A stretch of 45,967 nucleotides of DNA from Massilia sp. HP4 (GTDB taxonomy: Bacteria > Pseudomonadota > Gammaproteobacteria > Burkholderiales > Burkholderiaceae_D), in NCBI RefSeq assembly GCF_005222695.1, contig NZ_STGG01000053.1:1-45967 (forward strand). Direction: 5' to 3'. Shown one piece after another: positions 16,042-23,997 of this stretch. A model generated the notes under the pieces. It saw only the letters and a program-made list of their open reading frames with translations, ran no database searches and was not told where the DNA came from. The number at the start of each line of letters is the position of its first letter. Within the stretch, counting starts at the first letter, position 1. Both the position numbers and the translations under genes were made by a program.

Positions 16042-16806
16042 CTAATAGCCGTGGATGCTGCCCACCAGGGTGCTCACCGTGAGCGTCCAGCCATCGACCA
16101 GCACGAACAGCAGCAGCTTGAACGGCAGCGAGATCACCAGCGGCGACAGCATCATCATGCCCATCGCCATCAGCACCGAGGCCACCACCAGGTCGATGAT
16201 CAGGAACGGAATGAACAGCATGGCCCCGATCTGGAACGCGGTCTTCAGCTCGGACAGCACGAAGGCGGCCAGCTTGACCGGGAAGCTGTGCTGCTGCGGC
16301 TGCGCATAGGCCGGTTCGCCCGCCAGGCGCGCGACCTGGGCCAGCGAGGCCTTGTTGGTCTGGGCCAGCATGAAGCGCGACACCGGGCCTTCGGCGATGC
16401 GCAGCGCCTGTTCCAGGCCGATCTGGTCCTGGTCGTAGGGCAGGAAGGCTTCTTTCCAGACCTGCTCGCCGATCGGGCGCATCACCAGGATGGTCAGGAT
16501 CAAGGCGATGCCGGTGATGATCCGGGTCGGCAGGCCCTGCTGCAGGCCGAGGGCCTGGCGCAATAGCGACAGCACGATCACGAAACGGGTGAAGCAGGTC
16601 ATCATCATGATCATCACGGGCAGCAGCCCGAGCAGGGTCATGATGACCAGGATCTGCGACTTGACGCTCATGCCGGAGCTGGTGGCGTCGGCGCCCGGGA
16701 TGACGCCGGCCAGCAGGTCCTGGTTCTGGGCCAGCGCCGGCGCCGACAGCAGCAGGCCGCCCAGCAGCAGCGCGGCCGTGGCCGCGCCGCGGGTACCGCG
16801 CATCAT
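16042..16806 (-). CDS. fliP: Flagellar export gate protein FliP
   Basis: 254 residues with a cleavable-type signal peptide (hydrophobic stretch to A-P-A-L-A-Q near residue 27) and four membrane segments. The conserved F-T-R-F-V-I-V-L-S-L-L-R-Q-A-L-G block and the L-F-I-P-F-L-I-I-D-L-V segment identify FliP. The start ATGATG at 16806 overlaps the fliN stop. fliO, which often sits between fliN and fliP, is absent, as in lateral systems. Confidence 0.97.
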   Translation of the reverse strand: MMRGTRGAATAALLLGGLLLSAPALAQNQDLLAGVIPGADATSSGMSVKSQILVIMTLLGLLPVMIMMMTCFTRFVIVLSLLRQALGLQQGLPTRIITGIALILTILVMRPIGEQVWKEAFLPYDQDQIGLEQALRIAEGPVSRFMLAQTNKASLAQVARLAGEPAYAQPQQHSFPVKLAAFVLSELKTAFQIGAMLFIPFLIIDLVVASVLMAMGMMMLSPLVISLPFKLLLFVLVDGWTLTVSTLVGSIHGY

Positions 16807-17159
16807 GGCGCGAGCATGTCCAGGTTCAGGCCGTCCAGGTCGATCACCTTCAGGCCGTACTGCTCGCCCGCGACCACCACTTCGGCACGCCCGATCGGGG
16901 TGCCGTTGACCTTGATCACCAGCGGCTCGCCGGCCAGCGAATCGAGCGGCAGCACCGACGACGGCTGGATTTCCATCAGTTCCTGCAGCGAGACGCGGGC
17001 CGACCCGACCTCGAGGGTCAGGGTCACCGGGATGCGCCGCATCATCTGCGGCAGCTGGCGGGAGGCGTTGCGGCCGGCCGTGGCGGTCGCCTGTTCGACG
17101 CCGTCGAGATCATCGATGATCACGTCGCCGGCCAGTTGCTCGTTGAGGTTCATGTCCAT
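16803..17159 (-). CDS. fliN: Flagellar motor switch protein FliN
   Basis: 118 residues. A variable acidic N-terminus precedes a C-terminal SpoA domain (I-P-V-T-L-T-L-E-V-G through Y-G-L-K-V). FliN forms the lower part of the C-ring with FliM and anchors the FliH/FliI export ATPase complex. The ATG at 17159 overlaps the fliM stop by one base; a second ATG two codons later is also possible. Confidence 0.95.
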   Translation of the reverse strand: MDMNLNEQLAGDVIIDDLDGVEQATATAGRNASRQLPQMMRRIPVTLTLEVGSARVSLQELMEIQPSSVLPLDSLAGEPLVIKVNGTPIGRAEVVVAGEQYGLKVIDLDGLNLDMLAP

Positions 17160-18100
17160 TATTCGGCATCTTCAAATGAGGTTAAACACAGCTTGCCCTT
17201 GTGCTCGGCCACCGCGGCCGTGAACAGGCGGGAATCGTCCAGCAGCACGTCGGCGCGGCCGACCGAGACCGGGATCACGTCGCCGACCTTCAGGCCGAAC
17301 AGCGCGGCCAGGGTCACTTCCTTGCTGACCAGGCGGCCTTCGAGCCTGACCTGCAGATGCGAGGCCAGCGGCTCGCGCGCCATGCGCGGGCCGGCGCCGC
17401 GCGCGCCGTTGCGTTCGGCCATCAGGCCCTGCAGCACATGGGCCATCAAACCATGGTCCAGGCCGATCCACAAGCGGCCTTCGGGCGCCGCAAGGCCGGG
17501 TTCGTCGGTTTCGCGCCGGCCGTACTGGGCGCGCAGCACGGCGCGGATCACCCAGCCGGACTTGCCCGGCGCGCTGGCCGGCACGATCGACGCGCCTGCC
17601 TTTGCAAGCCGCGGCGCGGCCGCTGCGGGAGCCGCCGTCATTGCAGCGGCACCGGCCGCCGCCAGGCCTTCGGCGATCCGTTCGTCGACCAGGGTCGCCA
17701 CCTGCTGGGCCAGGGTCGCGGCCAGCCGCTCCTCGGTCGCGGTCACGCGTTCGATATGGGGGTCGCGCTGCGGCGCCGCACTCGGGCCCTGGGTGCGGCG
17801 CGCATAGCGTCCTTCCAGCAGGCCCAGCAACATGCTGCGCTCGATGGCGACCGCGGCCTGGCCGTAAGAACCGCCAACGCCCAGCCAGCGCAGGCTGCGG
17901 TCATCGGGGGCGCGCTCGAATGCCAGGCTTTCCAGGCGGTAGGCGCCCCAGTAGCGGCGGCCGCCGGGCGAAGCCATGGCGGCGCCCAGCGCCTCGGCCA
18001 GGCGGGTCGCGAAGGCCGGCAGCAGGTGCACCGGGCGGCCCAGCAGGCAGGGATCGAGCACCTGGAAGTCACGCGAGCGGTCTGGTTGATTAATCGACAT
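17159..18100 (-). CDS. fliM: FliM-type motor switch protein lacking the CheY-binding N-terminus
   Basis: 313 residues from the ATG at 18100. The C-terminal SpoA domain (H-L-Q-V-R-L-E-G-R through L-F-T-A-A-V) is clear and the position before fliN fits FliM. The N-terminus goes directly into L-D-P-C-L-L-G-R-P-V-H-L-L-P-A-F; the usual L-S-Q-x-E-I-D-x-L-L CheY-P-binding peptide is missing. Extending the frame to the GTG at 18148 adds 16 residues that do not contain it either. The centre is rich in Ala and Pro. Such divergent FliM proteins occur in lateral systems. A TATAAT at 18156-18161 would start transcription near 18149, favouring the start at 18100, though that ATG has no clear ribosome site. 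Confidence 0.85.
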   Translation of the reverse strand: MSINQPDRSRDFQVLDPCLLGRPVHLLPAFATRLAEALGAAMASPGGRRYWGAYRLESLAFERAPDDRSLRWLGVGGSYGQAAVAIERSMLLGLLEGRYARRTQGPSAAPQRDPHIERVTATEERLAATLAQQVATLVDERIAEGLAAAGAAAMTAAPAAAAPRLAKAGASIVPASAPGKSGWVIRAVLRAQYGRRETDEPGLAAPEGRLWIGLDHGLMAHVLQGLMAERNGARGAGPRMAREPLASHLQVRLEGRLVSKEVTLAALFGLKVGDVIPVSVGRADVLLDDSRLFTAAVAEHKGKLCLTSFEDAE

Positions 18101-18155
18101 GTTTGTTGACTGAAAATTACGTTTCGATGACAGCTTTTCATTCCCCACGGCAACA

Positions 18156-18161
18156 ATTATA
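18156..18161 (-). promoter_or_regulatory. Candidate -10 element for the fliM-to-Rieske operon
   Basis: A perfect TATAAT on the minus strand, preceded by CCTG. No good -35 hexamer lies 16-18 bp upstream, so this is a weak or activator-dependent candidate. It predicts a transcript start near 18149. Confidence 0.4.
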
Positions 18162-18197
18162 CAGGGAAGTCACTCGCGGGAACTTTGACATTCTTCT

Positions 18198-18226
18198 TTG
18201 ATTTCCAACTTGCCCTACGGTAATAT
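18198..18226 (+). promoter_or_regulatory. Candidate sigma-70 promoter for the fliE operon
   Basis: TTGATT (18198-18203), a 17-bp spacer and TAATAT (18221-18226). A second weaker pair, TTGATC (18327-18332) and TACTAA (18350-18355) with 17 bp between, lies closer to fliE. Either could drive the fliE operon; neither is near consensus. Confidence 0.35.
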
Positions 18227-18430
18227 CGTGCTGTCGCACCGCAACAACTCGGCCCTTCTCCTCGATGCTCAGAGGGAGAAACAGTAGCCTGACGGAAGTC
18301 AGACGACAAAAACAAACGTTCGTTCGTTGATCGGTTTTCAAGATTTTCTTACTAAAACGCGATGAGCTTGGAAGAATACCGGTAACTTTTTGTCGCTCTC
18401 AAACAACAACGTTTTTAAATGGGAACCACG

Positions 18431-18784
18431 ATGGCAACTGAACTTGCCGGCCTGATCCGGGCCGACCTGGCGCAACTGACCAACGACGCTAACCGCCTGG
18501 CGATCGCCCCCGCTGCCAATTCCTTCGCCGAGCTCGGCGCCCGCGGCGCCCAACCCGACAGCGCCTTTTCGTTTACCCAGGTGATGAAGACCGCCCTGGA
18601 CAACGTCAACGCCCAGGACCAGGCCGCCGGCGCCAAGGTGGCCGCAGTCGAAGCGGGCAAGAGCGACGACCTGGTCGGCGCCATGCTGGCCAGCCAGCAA
18701 GCGAGCCTGTCGTTCTCGATGCTGATGCAAGTTCGCAACAAAGTCATGACGGCGGTCGACGAGCTGATCAAGCTCCCGGTCTGA
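18431..18784 (+). CDS. fliE: Flagellar MS-ring/rod junction protein FliE
   Basis: 117 residues from the ATG at 18431, which follows GGGAACCACG; an in-frame ATG at 18419 overlaps that site. The C-terminal half carries the FliE pattern F-T-Q-V-M-K-T-A-L-D-N-V-N and S-L-S-F-S-M-L-M-Q-V-R-N-K-V-M-T-A-V-D-E. FliE joins the MS ring to the proximal rod and is an early export substrate. First gene of a plus-strand run of 17 genes. Confidence 0.94.
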   Translation: MATELAGLIRADLAQLTNDANRLAIAPAANSFAELGARGAQPDSAFSFTQVMKTALDNVNAQDQAAGAKVAAVEAGKSDDLVGAMLASQQASLSFSMLMQVRNKVMTAVDELIKLPV

Positions 18785-18808
18785 TTTCCCTAGATAAGCG
18801 ATTCATCC

Positions 18809-20515
18809 GTGATCTCCTCCCTCAAATCCGCCGTCGGCGGCAAGCTGGCCCTGCCCTCGCTGCCGCCGCTGCTGCGCAATAACCTGCCGCTGATGCTCGG
18901 CCTGGCCGTGGCGCTCACTGCCGCCATCATGATGTACCTGTGGCAGGACCAGTCCAGCTACAAGCCGGTGTTCGGTGCGCGCGAGAAAGTCGCCGCCAGC
19001 GACATGATGACGGTGCTCGAAGCCGAACAGATTCCCTACCGCGTCCACCCCGAGAGCGGTCAGGTGATGGTGCCGGCGGCGAGCCTGGGCAAGGTGCGCA
19101 TGCTGCTGGCCGCCAAGGGCGTGACCGCCCAGTTGCCGGCCGGGCTGGAACTGATGGACCGCAACGATCCGCTGGGCGTGTCGCAGTTCGTGCAGGACGT
19201 GCGCTTCCGGCGCGGCCTGGAAGGCGAGCTGGCGCAGAGCATCCTGACCATGGACGCGATCGCTTCTGCCCGGGTCCACCTGGCGATCGCCAAGACCAGT
19301 TCCTTCGTGACCGCCAATACCGACGGCAATTCGGCCTCGGTGGTGGTCTCCGTCAAGCCGGGCCGTGCACTGTCCAACGAGCAGGTGGCAGCCATCGTCA
19401 ACCTGGTCTCGGGCAGCGTGGCCGGCCTCAAGCCGCAGCGCGTGTCGCTGGTCGACCAGGCCGGCAATCTGCTGTCGGCGCGGGTCGACCTCGAGGGGGG
19501 ATTCGATGGCGCGACCCAGGGCGACGCCGCTTCCAGGCGTTTCACCGACGAGGTACGTGCCAACGTCAACGACCTGCTGGCGCCGATCCTGGGCGTGGAC
19601 AACTACAAGGTCAGCGTCACTGCCGCGGTCGACAACGACCGCATCGAAGAGACCCAGGAAAAATACGGCGAAGCGCCGAAGGTCACCAGCGAGGCGATGC
19701 GCGAAGAGATGGAGAAGAACCGCATGGCGCTGGGCGTGCCCGGCACCCTGTCGAACCGCCCGCCGGCGCAGGCCGATCCCGACGCCGCCGACGGCGAGGC
19801 GCCGCCGCCCAATGCCGACGACGGCAGCGCACGCAAGAACGCCACCACCCGCCAGTACGCCTATGACCGCGCGATCACCCAGATCAAGCGCGAGCGCGGC
19901 CGCCTCAAGAAGCTGTCGGTGGCGGTGGTGCTGAACAATACCAGCGCCGCCAACGGCCAGGCCTGGACCCCGGCCGAGCTGGCCAATATCAGGACCATCC
20001 TGGCCGGCGGCCTGGGCATCGACGCCGCGCGCGGCGACGTGCTGGCCGTCTCGAGCCTGAAATTCCCGGCCGCCCCGGTGGCCCAGGAATGGTGGCAGGA
20101 ACGCGACAACGTGGTCGACATGACCAGCTACGCCCTGTGGGCGCTGGGCGCGATCCTCGCCTACTTCTTGCTGGCCCGCCCGCTGCTGCGCGCGGTCACC
20201 ACCCGCCTGGCGCCGCAACCGCCGCTGGTGCCGGCTGCCCCGGCCCTGCCGGGCAGCCCGGGCGTGGCCGCGGGCGCGGGCGCCGGCGAGGCGCTGCCGG
20301 CCGGCGTGGCCGCCCTCGGCGCACCGGATGGCGCGGCGACTGCCGCCCGTCCCGGCGCCGTGGTCCCGCTGCTCGAGAACTACGACCTGCCCCCGAGCGG
20401 TTCGGCGGTGGACGTCATGGTCGACCACCTGAAAGTCCTGGCCGGCAAGGAGCCCGAGCGCGTTGCCGAAGTCGTCAAACAATGGGTACAGAAAAAACAT
20501 GGCCGACCAGAATAA
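18809..20515 (+). CDS. fliF: Flagellar MS-ring protein FliF
   Basis: 568 residues from a GTG start at 18809. The first membrane segment is at about 30-48, ring-building motifs follow (the F-V-Q-D-V-R-F-R-R-G-L-E-G-E-L region), and the second membrane segment is at about 435-455 (S-Y-A-L-W-A-L-G-A-I-L-A-Y-F-L-L-A). The C-terminal tail binds FliG and ends E-V-V-K-Q-W-V-Q-K. An Ala/Pro-rich cytosolic stretch precedes the FliG-binding tail. Overlaps fliG by 17 nt. Confidence 0.97.
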   Translation: MISSLKSAVGGKLALPSLPPLLRNNLPLMLGLAVALTAAIMMYLWQDQSSYKPVFGAREKVAASDMMTVLEAEQIPYRVHPESGQVMVPAASLGKVRMLLAAKGVTAQLPAGLELMDRNDPLGVSQFVQDVRFRRGLEGELAQSILTMDAIASARVHLAIAKTSSFVTANTDGNSASVVVSVKPGRALSNEQVAAIVNLVSGSVAGLKPQRVSLVDQAGNLLSARVDLEGGFDGATQGDAASRRFTDEVRANVNDLLAPILGVDNYKVSVTAAVDNDRIEETQEKYGEAPKVTSEAMREEMEKNRMALGVPGTLSNRPPAQADPDAADGEAPPPNADDGSARKNATTRQYAYDRAITQIKRERGRLKKLSVAVVLNNTSAANGQAWTPAELANIRTILAGGLGIDAARGDVLAVSSLKFPAAPVAQEWWQERDNVVDMTSYALWALGAILAYFLLARPLLRAVTTRLAPQPPLVPAAPALPGSPGVAAGAGAGEALPAGVAALGAPDGAATAARPGAVVPLLENYDLPPSGSAVDVMVDHLKVLAGKEPERVAEVVKQWVQKKHGRPE

Positions 20516-21524
20516 CTACGAGGACGACGACAGCGTCGCCCTGACCCCGGTCGAACAGGCCGCCATCGTGCTGCTGTCGATCGGCGAAGAACAGGCGGCC
20601 GCGGTGCTACGCTGCCTCGAGCGCGATGAGTTGATGGAGCTGACCCAGGTGATGTCGCGCATGAGCGGCATCAAGGTCGACGCCGTGAAATCGGCGCTGC
20701 AGTCCTTCTTCGACGACTACCGCCAGCAGAGTGGCCTGCACGGCGCCTCGCGCAGCTACCTCAAGCGCTCGCTCGACCTGGCGCTGGGCAGCGACATCGC
20801 CAACAGCGTGCTCAACACGATCTACGGCGATGCGATCCGCCCGATGATGGCGCGCCTGCAGTATGCCTCGCCGCGCTGGCTGGCCGAATTCGTCTCCAGC
20901 GAGCACGTGCAGATGCAGGCCGTGTTCCTGGCCTTCCTGCCGCCGGCGCTGGCGTCCCAGATCCTCGAGGCGCTGCCGGTCGAGGGCCGTGAGCTGGTTC
21001 TGCTCAACATGGCGCGCCTCGACGAGATCGACCGCGACGTGCTGCACGAACTCGAGGAACTGGTCAACCGCTGCCTGGCCGCGCTCGATACGCAAAGCGC
21101 CAGCGTGGAAGGCGTGCGGCAGGTGGCCGACATCCTCAACCGCCTGCAGGATAACCGCGCCGGCATGGTCGAGCTGCTGCGCGCCCACGATCCCGAGGTG
21201 GTCTCGCAGATCGAGATGTCGATGTACGACTTCTTCATCCTGTCGCGCCAGACCGAGCAAGTCATTACCCGCCTGCTCGACGACGTGCCGCTCGAGCAGT
21301 GGGCGATCGCGCTCAAGGGCGCCGAGGCGCCGCTGCGCGACGCCATCCTGGCCGCCATGCCGCGTCGCCAGGCCCAGAGCTTCGAGGACTTGATGCGCCG
21401 TTCGGGCCCGGTCCCGATGTCGCGCATCGAGCAGACCCGGCGCGAGATCATGGCCACCGTCAAGGAACTGGCCGACGCCGGCGAGATCGACATCCAGCTG
21501 TTTGCCGAGGCGACCGCGGAATGA
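20499..21524 (+). CDS. fliG: Flagellar motor switch protein FliG
   Basis: 341 residues from the ATG at 20499 (M-A-D-Q-N-N-Y). N-terminal FliF-binding helices (A-A-I-V-L-L-S-I-G-E-E-Q-A-A-A-V-L), an armadillo-like middle domain, and a C-terminal domain with the charged stator-interacting helix region (D-V-P-L-E-Q-W-A-I-A-L-K-G-A). FliG converts stator force into rotation. The longer in-frame start at 20463 lies inside fliF and is rejected. Confidence 0.96.
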   Translation: MADQNNYEDDDSVALTPVEQAAIVLLSIGEEQAAAVLRCLERDELMELTQVMSRMSGIKVDAVKSALQSFFDDYRQQSGLHGASRSYLKRSLDLALGSDIANSVLNTIYGDAIRPMMARLQYASPRWLAEFVSSEHVQMQAVFLAFLPPALASQILEALPVEGRELVLLNMARLDEIDRDVLHELEELVNRCLAALDTQSASVEGVRQVADILNRLQDNRAGMVELLRAHDPEVVSQIEMSMYDFFILSRQTEQVITRLLDDVPLEQWAIALKGAEAPLRDAILAAMPRRQAQSFEDLMRRSGPVPMSRIEQTRREIMATVKELADAGEIDIQLFAEATAE

Positions 21525-22195
21525 AGCAGTTCAGGTCCTTCCACTTCCCGCCCCTGCACCAGGTCAGCAAGGCGCGTCCGAGCGGTTCGGACAGCGTCGG
21601 CTCGACCGAGGAATGGCAGAGCGCGCTGGCCGACGGCTACCGCCAGGGACAACGCGAAGGCTATGAGGCCGGCCTCGACCAGGGCCGCGCCGAAGGCTAT
21701 CCGCGCGGCGAGGCCGAGGGCCGCGAACAGGGACGGGAAGAAGGCCGCGCCGCAGCGCTGGCCCGCTTCGACGAACTGGCGCGCCCGGTCGACGCCATGC
21801 TCGAAGGCCTGGCGCAACTCAAATCCGACCTGCGCGCGGCCCAGCGCAACGAAGTCGTGGAACTGGTCGGCAAGATCGCGCGCCAGGTGATCCGCGCCGA
21901 ACTGGCGCTGCAGCCGGTGCAGTTGCTGGCCCTGGTCGAAGAAGCGCTATCGGTGATGCCGCCCTCGCGCGAGGAAGTCGAAGTCTTCCTCAATCCCGAA
22001 GAACTGCGCCGCGTGCAGGAACTCGATCCCAAGCGCGCGCGCGCCTGGACTCTGCTGCCGGATCCGGCGTTGGCGCCGGGCGAGTGCCGCGTGCGCTCGG
22101 GCGACAATGAAGTCGACGCAGGCTGCCAGGGCCGCCTGGCGGCGGTGATGGAGCAGGTCCACGAGCAGCTCATGGCCGAGGAACCGGCGGTATGA
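21521..22195 (+). CDS. fliH: Flagellar export ATPase regulator FliH
   Basis: 224 residues. The N-terminal half has the diagnostic G-x3-G repeats (about residues 39-70: G-Y-R-Q-G-Q-R-E-G-Y-E-A-G and on), then a coiled helix and a FliH/YscL C-terminal domain (V-V-E-L-V-G-K-I-A-R-Q-V-I-R). FliH dimers bind and restrain FliI and tether it to FliN. ATGA overlap with fliG. Confidence 0.95.
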   Translation: MKQFRSFHFPPLHQVSKARPSGSDSVGSTEEWQSALADGYRQGQREGYEAGLDQGRAEGYPRGEAEGREQGREEGRAAALARFDELARPVDAMLEGLAQLKSDLRAAQRNEVVELVGKIARQVIRAELALQPVQLLALVEEALSVMPPSREEVEVFLNPEELRRVQELDPKRARAWTLLPDPALAPGECRVRSGDNEVDAGCQGRLAAVMEQVHEQLMAEEPAV

Positions 22196-23508
22196 TGGCC
22201 CTGGCCGACTCCTTGCGCGCGGTCGACATCGGCGCGGTGCCGGTGGCCACGCCAACCGGACGCCTGGTGGGCGCCCAGGGGCTGCTGCTCGAATCGGTCG
22301 GCTGCCGCCTGCATACGGGCCAGCGCTGCCGCATCGAGACCGTCGACGGCCAGTGGCTCGACGCCCAGGTGGTAGGCTTTCGCGAAAAAGTGTCGTACCT
22401 GATGCCGTTCAAGAAGGCGGTGGGTCTGTCCACCGGCGCGCGCGTGCTGCCCGCGCCCGAGAAGAGCGACCTGATGATCGGCCCGACCTGGCTGGGCCGC
22501 ATGGTCAATGGCCTGGGCGAGCCGATCGACGGCCTGGGCCGCCTCGGCGGCGACCAGCCCCTGTCGACCACGCCGCCGCGCGTCAATCCCCTGAAAAAGA
22601 CCCCGGTCGAGGAACCGCTCGACGTCGGCGTGCGCGCGATCAATGCGATGCTCACCATCGGCAAGGGCCAGCGGGTCGGCCTGATGGCCGGTTCCGGGGT
22701 CGGCAAGTCGGTACTGCTGGGCCTGATCACGCGCCAGACCGTGGCCGACGTGATCGTGGTCGGCCTGATCGGCGAACGTAACCGCGAGGTGCGCGAATTC
22801 GTCGAGCGCTCGCTCGGCCCGGAAGGCCTGAAGCGCTCTGTGCTAGTCGTGGCGCCGGCCGACGAGAGCCCGCTGATGCGGGTGATGGCGACCGAGATGT
22901 GCCATGCGATCGCCGCCCACTTCCGCGACCGCGGCCTGAACGTGCTGCTGCTGTGCGATTCGCTGACCCGCTACGCGATGGCGCTGCGCGAGGTGGCATT
23001 GTCGCTGGGCGAGCCGCCGGCCACGCGCGGCTATCCGCCGTCGGTGTTTTCGAATATGCCGCAATTGGTCGAATCTGCCGGCAATGGCGAACACCCGCAA
23101 GGCAGCATGAGCGCCATCTATACGGTGCTGGCCGAAGGCGACGACCAGCAGGATCCGGTGGTCGATTCGGCGCGCGCGATCCTCGACGGCCACATCGTGC
23201 TGACCCGGGAACTGGCCGAGCGCGGCCACTATCCGGCGATCGACGTCGCCCAGTCGATCTCGCGCTGCATGGCGCAGGTGGTGCCGCAAGAACATGCGCT
23301 GGCCGCGCGCAAGCTGAAGGCCGCGATGGCGCGCCATGCGCGCGTGCGCGACCTGATCCCGCTCGGCGCCTATGTGCCGGGCGCCGATCCCGAGACCGAC
23401 CGCGCGGTGCAGCTGCAGCCGCAGATCGAAGCCTTCCTGTGCCAGGGCACGCGCGAGGAAGCGCCGATGGACGGCTGTGTCGCGGCCCTGACGGAGATGA
23501 TGGCGTGA
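22192..23508 (+). CDS. fliI: Flagellum-specific ATPase FliI
   Basis: 438 residues. Walker A G-S-G-V-G-K-S around Lys172, Walker B strand V-L-L-L-C-D-S-L-T-R-Y-A-M-A, and the C-terminal V-V-D-S-A-R-A-I-L-D-G-H-I-V-L-T-R block shared with F1 beta subunits. FliI is the hexameric export ATPase. Starts ATGATG overlapping fliH by 4 nt. Confidence 0.97.
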   Translation: MMALADSLRAVDIGAVPVATPTGRLVGAQGLLLESVGCRLHTGQRCRIETVDGQWLDAQVVGFREKVSYLMPFKKAVGLSTGARVLPAPEKSDLMIGPTWLGRMVNGLGEPIDGLGRLGGDQPLSTTPPRVNPLKKTPVEEPLDVGVRAINAMLTIGKGQRVGLMAGSGVGKSVLLGLITRQTVADVIVVGLIGERNREVREFVERSLGPEGLKRSVLVVAPADESPLMRVMATEMCHAIAAHFRDRGLNVLLLCDSLTRYAMALREVALSLGEPPATRGYPPSVFSNMPQLVESAGNGEHPQGSMSAIYTVLAEGDDQQDPVVDSARAILDGHIVLTRELAERGHYPAIDVAQSISRCMAQVVPQEHALAARKLKAAMARHARVRDLIPLGAYVPGADPETDRAVQLQPQIEAFLCQGTREEAPMDGCVAALTEMMA

Positions 23509-23966
23509 AGCGTCAAAACACCATTCGCAGCCTGGACACCCTGGTGCAGTTGCGCTCCACGCAAGTGGACCGCCTGCAGGCCGACCTGGCCAGCCAGGAA
23601 GCGACCCGGGCGCGCTACCAGGTCAATCTCGAACGCCTGGCGCTGCTGGCCGAAGGCAGCGGCGCGTCGGGCGCCAAGCTGGCGCTGAACCCGGCGCTGG
23701 CCTTGAATTGCGGCGCCTACAAGCAGGGCGTGCTGGCGCTGGCCGACAGCCACCGGGTCGACCTGTCGCTGCACGAAGCGAATATGGCGGTGGCGCAGGG
23801 CCGCCTGAAGGATGCCTGGGTGCGGCGCGAGCTGCTGGGCAAGGTGCTGGTGCGCGAGCAGGATGCGCTGGCAGTCGAACAAGAGCGCGCCACCAGAAAG
23901 CGCGAAGACGATATCGCCACCCAATCGTGGATGGCCGGAAAAACGGGCGGCCTGGCCGCTGCATGA
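23505..23966 (+). CDS. fliJ: Flagellar export stalk protein FliJ
   Basis: 153 residues from a GTG that overlaps the fliI stop (GTGA). Almost entirely helical and charged (L-V-Q-L-R-S-T-Q-V-D-R-L-Q-A-D-L), consistent with the FliJ coiled coil that sits in the FliI hexamer. Recognition relies on position after fliI plus the coiled-coil character. Confidence 0.88.
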   Translation: MKRQNTIRSLDTLVQLRSTQVDRLQADLASQEATRARYQVNLERLALLAEGSGASGAKLALNPALALNCGAYKQGVLALADSHRVDLSLHEANMAVAQGRLKDAWVRRELLGKVLVREQDALAVEQERATRKREDDIATQSWMAGKTGGLAAA

Positions 23967-23997
23967 ACGACACACACAACATCACCTAGGAGCATTC

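Larger units (their letters stand above)
18101..18430. other. Divergent control region between fliM and fliE
   Basis: About 330 bp, less GC-rich than its surroundings, between the two divergent flagellar operons. In Vibrio, Aeromonas and Plesiomonas lateral clusters the sigma-54 activator gene lafK lies here; no coding frame resembling it is present. I see possible sigma-70 elements in both directions and a CGTTCGTTCGTT triplet repeat near 18317-18329, but no clear sigma-54 site (TGGCAC-N5-TTGC). Confidence 0.6.

Noticed and set aside
18185..18226. TTGACA at 18185-18190 with TAATAT at 18221-18226 as a promoter
   Set aside because: The spacer is 30 bp, far from 17; the TTGATT at 18198-18203 has correct spacing instead.
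18803..20500. 565-codon open frame on the minus strand opposite fliF
   Set aside because: Same reason: a shadow of fliF with no recognisable motif or ribosome site.
23963..23989. Tiny ORF (M-N-D-T-H-N-I-T) between fliJ and fliD
   Set aside because: Eight codons overlapping the fliJ stop, with no ribosome site; most likely chance.
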